From: Natrinema zhouii
GTDB taxonomy: Archaea; Halobacteriota; Halobacteria; Halobacteriales; Natrialbaceae
Direction of reading: 5' to 3'
Assembly (NCBI RefSeq): GCF_013456555.2
Contig: NZ_CP059154.1
Span: 1,550,001 to 1,614,000, forward strand
Length of the DNA: 64,000 bases
Shown here: piece by piece, positions 50,508 to 58,075 of the stretch
How positions within the stretch are numbered: the stretch's first letter is position 1
Layout of the letters: the number at the start of each line of letters is the position of its first letter
Translations under genes and position numbers: made by a program
Notes under the pieces: generated by a model
What the model was told of the DNA's origin: nothing
What the model saw: only the letters and a program-made list of their open reading frames with translations
Database searches by the model: none

Positions 50508-53093
50508 ATGGAGTATCACGAGGCGGCGGACTTCTTATTCGATCTGCGGCGCTTCCGCCCGAAGCCGGGCACCGAGTCGACGACCCGGCTGCTGGCCCAC
50601 CTCGAAGACCCCCACGAGGGCGTTGATTTCGTTCAGATAGCCGGCTCCAATGGGAAGGGGAGCACGGCCCGACTACTCGAGCAAACCCTGCGGGAGGCGG
50701 GCTACTCCGTCGGCCTCTATACCTCGCCGCACCTCGAGGACCTCCGCGAGCGGATCCGTGTCGATGGACGGAAGATCCCTCGAGCGGCAGTCTGCGAGTA
50801 CGTCGAGGAGGGTCACGAGTACATCACGGAGCGGGCCGCCGACGGCGAGTCCCCCACCTTCTTCGAGACGATGACCGCGATGGCGCTGTGGCACTTCGGC
50901 CGCGAAGATGTCGACATCGCCGTCCTCGAGGTCGGCATCGGCGGCAAGTACGACGCCACGAGCGTCGTCGATCCCGTCGCGAGTGCAGTCACGAGCGTCA
51001 CTCTAGAGCACACGGGAATCCTCGGCGACACCGTCGAGGAGATCGCCCGCGACAAGGCCCACGTCGCGCCCGACGACGCGCCGCTCGTGACGGGCGTCAC
51101 CGGGAGCCCGCTCGAGGCGATCCGCGACGTCGCCGGCGACGTAGTAACCGTCGGAACGGATTCGGCGGTTGACGCGGACGGTAGCGACGGGTTCCGGCCG
51201 GACGTCCGCGTCGCCTACGGTGGTCGGACGAACCACACTGAAGCGACCGTCTCGATCGACGCCGGCGACTGGGACCTCGAGACGCGGATCCCGCTGCTGG
51301 GCGAACATCAGGCCGTCAACGCCGGGATCGCCGCCACTCTCGCCCGCCAGATCGACAACGTCTCCGACACGGACCTCGCCCGCGGACTGCGCAACGCCCA
51401 CTGGCCGGGCCGGTTTGAGGTGATCGATACCGAGCCGCTGACCGTCCTCGACGGCGCGCACAATCCGGGTGCCTGCGAGCGGCTCGCGGAGACGCTCGGA
51501 ACGTACGAGTACGACGACCTCCACGTCGTCTTCGGCGCGATGCACGACAAGGACCACCGCGCGATGGTCGCCGCGCTGCCGACGCCCGACACCGTCGTGA
51601 CGACCGAGCCGACGCTCGATCGCGCCGAGGACCGAGACGTCCTCGCCGAGGTGTTCACGGATGCGGGGGCCGAAACCGTCCGGACCGAGGCCGCAGTTCA
51701 GGACGCGCTCGCGACGGCGCTCGAGGCCGCCGGGGCCGACGACTGCGTGCTCGTCACTGGCTCGCTGTTCGCGGTCGCGGAGGCCCGCTCGCGGTGGACC
51801 CGAACCGACGTCCCGAAACGGGTCCGCGACATCGCCGACGCCCGCGACGCGCTCGAGGGTGCGAACGTCGCCCCGGGTGACGTCGAGCGACTGGACGGCG
51901 ACGCCGTCCACCGGGTCGTCAGGACGGCGCTGCGGGACCGACAGGCGACCGTCCTCAAGGAAGAGCTGCTCCGACTCGGCGGCGAGTGTGCCCTCTCCGG
52001 CCTCGATCGCGACGATGAGGCCGTCGACGCCGTCCTGATGGGGACGCTTACGCAATTCGAGGGCCTCGTCGATGCGCTCGAGAACCGCTCTCGACCGGAC
52101 GGACTGGCCGACGTCGCACGGGAACTGCGGGATACCCTCGCGCTCGAGGCCGGAGCCGGGGTCGACAGCGATGCGGCGGCCACCACCGAGGGCGGGGACG
52201 AACCGACACAGCCACCGAGCCGGGCGGCAGGACGGTCCCGTCCGTCCAGCCGCTCGGCCACCGACGCGAGCGAGTACCCCTGGACCGATCGGACGGCCGT
52301 GATGGGCATTCTGAACGTCACCCCCGATAGCTTCCACGACGGCGGGGAGTACGACGCCCTCGAGGACGCCGTCGACCGCGCCGAGGCGATGGTTGACGCC
52401 AGCGTGGACGTGATCGACATCGGCGGGGAATCCACCCGTCCCGGCTCGGACCCCGTCTCGGTCGAGGAGGAACTGGACCGAGTTGTCCCCGTGATCGAAC
52501 GGATTGCCGACCTCGACGCGCTGCTCTCGATCGATACCCGCCGGGCCGCCGTCGCCGACGCTGCGCTCGAGGCCGGCGCGGACATCATCAACGACGTCTC
52601 GGGGCTCGAGGACCCCGAGATGCGCTTCGTCGCCGCCGAGCACGACGCGGGGCTGGTGGTGATGCACAGCATCGACGCACCGGTCGTGCCCGACCGCGAC
52701 ATCGAGTACGACGACGTGGTCGCAGACGTGATCGACCAGCTCTCCGAACGCATCCTGCTGGCCGAGAAGGCGGGCCTCGAGCGGAGCCAGATCATCGTCG
52801 ACCCCGGCATCGGCTTCGGCAAATCCACCGCCGAGAACTTCGAACTCCTCGACCGGATCGACGAGTTTCAGGCGCTGGGCTGTCCGGTGCTGTTCGGCCA
52901 CTCCCACAAGTCCATGTTCGGGCAGATCGGCCGCGAGGCCGGCGAGCGACTCGAGGCGACCGTCGCGGCCACGGCTCTCGCAACCGATCGCGGGGCCGAC
53001 ATCGTGCGCGTTCACGACGTCCGCGAGAACGTCGCCGCCGTCCGGACGGCGCTCGCGGCGCGCGATCCGGCGCGATTCGAGTGGGAGTCGTAA
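50508..53093 (+). CDS. folCP: Bifunctional dihydrofolate/folylpolyglutamate synthase and dihydropteroate synthase (FolC-FolP)
   Basis: An 861-residue fusion of two folate enzymes. Residues 1-430 are FolC: the ATP loop 'IAGSNGKGSTARLLEQTL' at about 43-60, 'GLYTSPHLEDLRERI', 'DIAVLEVGIGGKYDATSVVD' and 'VLDGAHNPGACERLAETL'. Residues about 597-861 are FolP: 'VMGILNVTPDSFHDGG', 'DVIDIGGESTRPGSDPVSVE', 'IINDVSGLEDPEM' and 'FGHSHKSMFGQIG'. Between them, about 440-585, lies a helical segment ('LRDRQATVLKEELLRLGGEC') and an acidic linker. Haloarchaea are known to carry such a FolC-FolP protein. The ATG at 50508 begins the FolC domain; the frame upstream to 50352 overlaps the small gene before it and is not used. 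Confidence 0.95.
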   Translation: MEYHEAADFLFDLRRFRPKPGTESTTRLLAHLEDPHEGVDFVQIAGSNGKGSTARLLEQTLREAGYSVGLYTSPHLEDLRERIRVDGRKIPRAAVCEYVEEGHEYITERAADGESPTFFETMTAMALWHFGREDVDIAVLEVGIGGKYDATSVVDPVASAVTSVTLEHTGILGDTVEEIARDKAHVAPDDAPLVTGVTGSPLEAIRDVAGDVVTVGTDSAVDADGSDGFRPDVRVAYGGRTNHTEATVSIDAGDWDLETRIPLLGEHQAVNAGIAATLARQIDNVSDTDLARGLRNAHWPGRFEVIDTEPLTVLDGAHNPGACERLAETLGTYEYDDLHVVFGAMHDKDHRAMVAALPTPDTVVTTEPTLDRAEDRDVLAEVFTDAGAETVRTEAAVQDALATALEAAGADDCVLVTGSLFAVAEARSRWTRTDVPKRVRDIADARDALEGANVAPGDVERLDGDAVHRVVRTALRDRQATVLKEELLRLGGECALSGLDRDDEAVDAVLMGTLTQFEGLVDALENRSRPDGLADVARELRDTLALEAGAGVDSDAAATTEGGDEPTQPPSRAAGRSRPSSRSATDASEYPWTDRTAVMGILNVTPDSFHDGGEYDALEDAVDRAEAMVDASVDVIDIGGESTRPGSDPVSVEEELDRVVPVIERIADLDALLSIDTRRAAVADAALEAGADIINDVSGLEDPEMRFVAAEHDAGLVVMHSIDAPVVPDRDIEYDDVVADVIDQLSERILLAEKAGLERSQIIVDPGIGFGKSTAENFELLDRIDEFQALGCPVLFGHSHKSMFGQIGREAGERLEATVAATALATDRGADIVRVHDVRENVAAVRTALAARDPARFEWES

Positions 53094-53202
53094 CGAGCGC
53101 GCCGTAAGCAGTATTCGGCCACCGTCCTCCAGCACCGGAGAGATGTGAACCTCGGTATCGCGAGCCTGGTAGCAGCCCTGATTCTCGGTTTCCGGGACCG
53201 AC

Positions 53203-56200
53203 TCAGTCGTCCCCCGCCAGATCGATCTCGAGCGCGTACTCGTCCGGTCCACAGCCCAGCGATCGGTGCGGGCAGTGCTGGCAGTGCTCGCCCGGCGTCG
53301 TCTCCGCGAACGACGGCTCGTCGACCGCCTCGAGGGTTTCGAGCACTGACTCCCACGGCGGGAGCGCGTCGGGGTCAAGAAGATCGACACGGGGGTCGTC
53401 GCTCCCGTCGAGGTCGCCGACATACACGTAACCGACGGCCGCGATCGGTTCGTCGAACCGATCCTCACAGGCTCGACGGTAGAGCGACAGTTGAACGGCC
53501 TCGTCGGGAGCGATCCGCTCGGCAGTGGCCTTGTAGTCGAGGACGGCGAGCCCGCCGTCGGGGAGCCGCCGCACCGAGTCCACGTAGCCGACCACGTCCC
53601 CCGTCACGCCGGCGACCTCCTCGAGCGAGAAGGGGAGCTCCGCGGCCAGCGGTTCCCAGTCGGCGACCGGCCGGTCGAATTTCGGGACACCCGCCTCGAA
53701 GTACCGATCGATGCAGGCGAGGACGGCTTCGCGGTGCTCGAGCAGATCCCGCGCGGTGAGCTGTCGGACGGCGGCGTCGCGCCACGCCTCGCGGGTCCGG
53801 TACTCGCGGTGGAAGGCCTCCTCGGCGACGTCGTGGAAGATGGTTCCGACGAGACGCGAGGCCGAGTCGTCGGTCGGTTCGGGCGCTCCGCCGTTCGTCT
53901 CAGTCGACGAGATGGTCTCGCCGCCCGTCTCCGGCGACCGCTTTCCACCCGCCACAGCCGCCGCGAGTGGATCGTCGATCGCACGAACCGCGTGATCGAG
54001 GTAGTGTTTCCGGGGACAGGTCTCGTGGGTGTCCATCGCGGAGTAGCTGTGGCGCATCGCGACCGGCAGCTCGGTCGCGGACGCGAGCGTCTCGACCGGG
54101 AAGCGAACGGTGTCGGTCGTCAGCGCGGACGGCCGGCGACCGCTGGGCGCGCGGATCTGCGATCCCCCGTCTGCCCCATCTTCGCCGAGATCTCCACCGT
54201 GGCTGGCCGCATCGGCTGCCGGCAACAGCGTGCCATCGCGGAGCTGCCGGCCCAATCGATGGACGGTCTCGATTGCCTCCCGAGTCTCGAGGGGCTCGAC
54301 GGGGCGGTCGCCGTAGTCGGCGTAGTAGGTGATCGTCCCGGGACTCTCGCCGGCCGAAGCGGCGATCTCATCGGTGCGATCGACCACGGTTTCGGGGTAG
54401 GTCTCCCGAACCCGCTCGAAGCTCGCGGTCAGCGACGACCAGAGGTCCATTCGCTGGCCGGTCACCGACCACTCGATGTCGCTCGCCAGACAGGCCTCGG
54501 CCGTCGACGCGGCGAGTTCGTCCTCGTCGCCGTCGTACTCGTACTCCGAGCCGAACAGGAACAGGTGGTTCTCGGCACGGGTGAGCGCGACGTGGAGCAC
54601 CCGCCACTCCTCGCCGACCCGCTCGGCGGCCAGATTTGCGAGCAAGGGCGAATCGACGTCGGCGTCGAGCGTCGCGGCCAGCAGCCGGTATCGGGCCCGC
54701 TCGACGTAGTCGCCGTCGACGCACCACTCCTCGTCCGTGAGATAGGGGGCGAGGACCGTGTCGAACTCGAGCCCCTTGGCCTGATGGACGGTCATCACGT
54801 CGACGCTGTCGGCCGATCGAGTCCCGCGGGTTCGATCGTTTCCGCCGCCGCGGAGCGTCGCTGCGAGCGCGTCGACGAAGTCGGTCGACAGCGACTGGAC
54901 GACCCCGTCGGTGTCGTAGGCCTCGACGAATCGCTCGAGGCGGTCGAACTCCGCCCGCTCTTCGCTCGTACAGAACCACTCGATCCGGGTCAGCTCCCGG
55001 AACCGGCGGACGAATCCGGAGAGCGGGTAGACGTCTCGGAACCGCTCGAGCGCCTCGAGATGGTCTCGCACTCGCTCGATTCGATCGGGCTGCTCGAGAT
55101 CGAGCGCGTCCGGATCGGGGTCCATCACGGCGTCGTACAGCGACCCGTCGCGCCGTTGCAGCGTCGCGAGATCGGTCTCCGTGAGCCGATATCGGTAGAG
55201 GAGCACGCGCCGAAGGTGGGCGTCCGCGTCCGGCTCGACGAGGACCCGGAGGTACGACAGCACCGTCTCGATGCCGGGCGAAATCTCGCCGCGGGGCGAG
55301 CCGGAGATCTCGTAGGGGATCCGCAGCTCCCGGAGTTCGTCCGCGACCGCCTGCGCGTGGCGGTTGGTCCGAACGATGATCGCGATATCGCCCAGCGAGC
55401 GTTGCGGGACGTTCGCGGCCTCGCCGTTAAGCAGCCGTGAGACCGTCGTCGCGACCTGTTCGGACGTCGACTGGGGCACCCGATCGCTCTCGACTTTAAC
55501 GACTCGGTCCGGCGGCTCGTCCTCGTCGTAGGTGCCGGGCGTCCGGCCGTCCTCCCGGAGCGTCTTCGAGGACTGCGGGCCGTAATCGCAGCCGTTGGTC
55601 AGGTCCAGGATCTCCTGACGGGAGCGGAAGTTGAGCTCGAGTTCGATCGCCTCGTGGTCGTCGTAGGCGTCGGCCAGCCGGTCGAGTCCTTCGCGGTCGG
55701 TGCCGCGCCAGCCGTAGATCGCCTGATCCTTGTCGCCGATCGCGAGCAGGTCCGGTCGGTCCGGGCCGTCCGTGAGTTCGGTGAGGAGGGAAAACTGGGT
55801 CGCGTCGGTGTCCTGGAACTCGTCGCAGTAGACCTGCGTCCACTGGCCGGTGATCTCGTCGGCGATCGCTTCGTCATCCAGCAGCCCGGTCGCCGTCCGA
55901 ACCAGCTCGTCGAAATCCAGCGCCCGCTCGGCCTCGAGGGCGTCGTGGTACGCCGCGTAGACGTCGGTGTAGTGGCGGGCCAGCCGGAGGAACTCGACGT
56001 AGTGTTTCAGCCGACCGAACGGCGTCTGTTCGATCCGGCTCGTCGCCGTTCCCCAGATCTGGTTGCCGAACAGCGCCCGCGGCAGGTGTTTCGTCGTCGG
56101 CTCGTCCAGCAAGAGCGCCTCGATCGTGTTCGTCACGCACTGCTGGAGCACCCGGAGATAGCGATCGACGTCGCGAACGAAGTCGTCGTCGCGGAAGGCC

Positions 56201-57030
56201 GCCGGCGCTTCCGCGATCTTCTCCCGGCAGTACGAGACGAGTTTTCCGTAGTCGATCAGCGACTCCCGGGCCGCCTCGCTGTGCTCGTCCCGATTGAAGT
56301 AGCGCAGTGCCTCGTTGTCGAAGGACAGCTCCTCGTCGGCGGTTCGCTCGAGCCAGAGGACGAACTCGTTGCACAGCTCGAGGGTGCGCACCGGCGGCAG
56401 TCCCGACTGCAGTTGCTCGGGCGCGATGTTTTCCTGGCTCATCGCCTGAATGAACCGGTCGACCGCGTCCGTGAGGTCGGTCGGCGAGCCGTCGTTGCGT
56501 CTCGAGGCGGCCGCGAAGCCGTAGTCGGTTTCGGCCAGCAGCCGACCGATGAGTCGCCGTCGCGTGCGTTCGGTGACGACGTCGAACTCGGGCGAGTAGC
56601 CCAGATAGTAGGCGTACTCGCGGACGAGCCGGTAACAGAAGGAGTGGTAGGTGTAGACGTTGATCGCCGCCGCCGCGTCGGGATCGAGTCGCTCGGAGAC
56701 CGCTGCGCGGATGCTCGCGGCGGCCTCGTTCGCGAAGGTCAACACGAGCACGTCGTCGGGATCGACGTCGCCCCGCTCGATGGCGCGCTCGATCCGGACG
56801 AGCATCGTCGTCGTCTTCCCGGTGCCGGCCCCCGCGTCGACGGAGGTACAGGCCGCGCGGCTGTCGATGACCGCCTCCTGATTTCCTTTGGGCTCGATGT
56901 CAGCGGCGGACGCGAACGCGACCCCGTCGCGATCCCGGTTCGGTCCGCGCTCCTCCTCGTGATCGGCCGCATCCTCGCGATCCCGCTCCGAGCCCGAACC
57001 GCGGTCGGTTCGCCGGGACTCCTCAGCCAT
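53203..57030 (-). CDS. UvrD/AddA-like helicase with C-terminal iron-sulfur PD-(D/E)XK nuclease
   Basis: A 1275-residue SF1A helicase-nuclease. All helicase motifs are present: I 'DAGAGTGKTTTML' at 65-77, Ia 'VLVLTFANEAAASI', II 'VYCDEFQDTDATQ' at about 400, III 'LLAIGDKDQAIYGWRGTDRE', IV 'ELNFRSRQEIL', V 'VMTVHQAKGLEFDTV' near 745, VI 'HVALTRAENHLFLF' near 820. The C-terminal nuclease (about 995-1275) has 'YVDSVRRLPDGGLAVLDYKA' with the D...DxK site. Four Cys sit as in AddB and Cas4 iron-sulfur nucleases: 'HETCPRKHYLDH' near 1004 and 'HCQHCPHRSLGC' near 1255. It is the last gene of a three-gene operon, overlapping the middle gene by 8 bases. A role in DNA-end resection is inferred. The start at 57030 is set by this coupling. 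Confidence 0.93.
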   Translation of the reverse strand: MAEESRRTDRGSGSERDREDAADHEEERGPNRDRDGVAFASAADIEPKGNQEAVIDSRAACTSVDAGAGTGKTTTMLVRIERAIERGDVDPDDVLVLTFANEAAASIRAAVSERLDPDAAAAINVYTYHSFCYRLVREYAYYLGYSPEFDVVTERTRRRLIGRLLAETDYGFAAASRRNDGSPTDLTDAVDRFIQAMSQENIAPEQLQSGLPPVRTLELCNEFVLWLERTADEELSFDNEALRYFNRDEHSEAARESLIDYGKLVSYCREKIAEAPAAFRDDDFVRDVDRYLRVLQQCVTNTIEALLLDEPTTKHLPRALFGNQIWGTATSRIEQTPFGRLKHYVEFLRLARHYTDVYAAYHDALEAERALDFDELVRTATGLLDDEAIADEITGQWTQVYCDEFQDTDATQFSLLTELTDGPDRPDLLAIGDKDQAIYGWRGTDREGLDRLADAYDDHEAIELELNFRSRQEILDLTNGCDYGPQSSKTLREDGRTPGTYDEDEPPDRVVKVESDRVPQSTSEQVATTVSRLLNGEAANVPQRSLGDIAIIVRTNRHAQAVADELRELRIPYEISGSPRGEISPGIETVLSYLRVLVEPDADAHLRRVLLYRYRLTETDLATLQRRDGSLYDAVMDPDPDALDLEQPDRIERVRDHLEALERFRDVYPLSGFVRRFRELTRIEWFCTSEERAEFDRLERFVEAYDTDGVVQSLSTDFVDALAATLRGGGNDRTRGTRSADSVDVMTVHQAKGLEFDTVLAPYLTDEEWCVDGDYVERARYRLLAATLDADVDSPLLANLAAERVGEEWRVLHVALTRAENHLFLFGSEYEYDGDEDELAASTAEACLASDIEWSVTGQRMDLWSSLTASFERVRETYPETVVDRTDEIAASAGESPGTITYYADYGDRPVEPLETREAIETVHRLGRQLRDGTLLPAADAASHGGDLGEDGADGGSQIRAPSGRRPSALTTDTVRFPVETLASATELPVAMRHSYSAMDTHETCPRKHYLDHAVRAIDDPLAAAVAGGKRSPETGGETISSTETNGGAPEPTDDSASRLVGTIFHDVAEEAFHREYRTREAWRDAAVRQLTARDLLEHREAVLACIDRYFEAGVPKFDRPVADWEPLAAELPFSLEEVAGVTGDVVGYVDSVRRLPDGGLAVLDYKATAERIAPDEAVQLSLYRRACEDRFDEPIAAVGYVYVGDLDGSDDPRVDLLDPDALPPWESVLETLEAVDEPSFAETTPGEHCQHCPHRSLGCGPDEYALEIDLAGDD

Positions 57031-58075
57031 CGAAACGCACCTCCTCGGCGATGTACTCCTGACAGCAGACGGTATACTCGCAGTCCGGACAGGAGTTGTC
57101 CGCGATCCGGTCCCACCGATCGGACGGATCAAACGGTCCCGACAGCAGGCTCGCAGCGACTGCTGCGAGTCGATCGTCAACGGTCTCGTTTCGGTGCTCG
57201 TGAGTCATTCCAAAGGTGTGGTGGTCGATGTAGACGTCGGTCAGATCGACGATCTCGAGGCTCGTTTCGACCGTCTCGCGGACCCAGTTCACCGCCGTTC
57301 CCGACCGATCGGCCAGCGGGATCTGGACGTATCGGCAGGTCCGATCGCCGAGTTCGAGCCGGTCGCGGAGGGCACGGAGCCCGTCGAGGACGACGGCGGT
57401 CTCGAAGAGTGCACCGACGGGAGCCGGTTCGAACGTCGTCGAATCGGCGTCGAAGTGCTCGGTGAAGAGCTCCTCGACGTCGCCCGTCCAGTCGGAGCGG
57501 TAGCGCAGGCGACCGAGCGGCGCGAGCGTCGGGACGAACCGGACGCCGACGATCGACGAGCCGTCGCCGTAGACGTAGTCGACCGTCGCATCGATCGTCA
57601 CCGCGTCCGGTTCGACCGCCTGCGTGGATAGCTCGCTCGTCCCCGAGAGCGGCAATCCCGGCCCGATCAGCTCGCCGCGGGCGGCCTCGGCGTCCAGCCG
57701 GGCGATCCCCGCGGCGTGGTCGGCCCCGACGCGCTCCGCATACGCGGCGAGCGTCGCCTCGAGCACTCGGCGTTCGTGGCGGCGCTGCGTCCTGGAGTGA
57801 AAGCGCTCGTCGTGGTCGTTCCACAGCGTCGAGAGTCGGTCGCTGGCGGCGGTCTCGAGCGCCTCCCGCTCCGTCTCGCCGCTCCGGAGCGCGTCGCAGA
57901 GAGCGCTTCGCAGGAGGGAAACGCGGTCGTCGACCACGTCGTCTTCGCTCCCCTCGAGGCCGTGAACGTGGGCGAATTCGTACCGACGAGGACAGTGCAG
58001 CGCGGTCCGGAGGCCGTCGACCGAGAGCGCGGGGTGTGTCGTGGCGGCGTCGGCGTTGCCGTCGGTCTCAGTCAT
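57023..58075 (-). CDS. Cys-cluster PD-(D/E)XK-like subunit, active site apparently lost
   Basis: A 350-residue protein between the two helicase-type genes. It has 'LRTALHCPRRYEFAHV' near 25-40 and 'NSCPDCEYTVCCQEYIAEEV' near 327-346, giving the C...CxxC...C spacing of Cas4/AddB-type iron-sulfur nucleases. Where an active nuclease has GxxD...DxK it shows 'TIDATVDYVYGDGSSIVGVR', with an Asp but no D-x-K pair, so it is probably a structural iron-sulfur subunit. It overlaps both neighbours by 8 bases (58068-58075 and 57023-57030), strong evidence for a complex made in fixed ratio. The ATG at 58075 ('MTETDGNADAAT') is chosen because it lies in that overlap. Confidence 0.75.
   Translation of the reverse strand: MTETDGNADAATTHPALSVDGLRTALHCPRRYEFAHVHGLEGSEDDVVDDRVSLLRSALCDALRSGETEREALETAASDRLSTLWNDHDERFHSRTQRRHERRVLEATLAAYAERVGADHAAGIARLDAEAARGELIGPGLPLSGTSELSTQAVEPDAVTIDATVDYVYGDGSSIVGVRFVPTLAPLGRLRYRSDWTGDVEELFTEHFDADSTTFEPAPVGALFETAVVLDGLRALRDRLELGDRTCRYVQIPLADRSGTAVNWVRETVETSLEIVDLTDVYIDHHTFGMTHEHRNETVDDRLAAVAASLLSGPFDPSDRWDRIADNSCPDCEYTVCCQEYIAEEVRFDG

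Noticed and set aside
53491..57465. Two long forward-strand frames (649 and 603 codons) opposite the helicase-nuclease gene
   Set aside because: Antisense shadows of a gene with complete helicase and nuclease motifs; composition is unlike haloarchaeal proteins.
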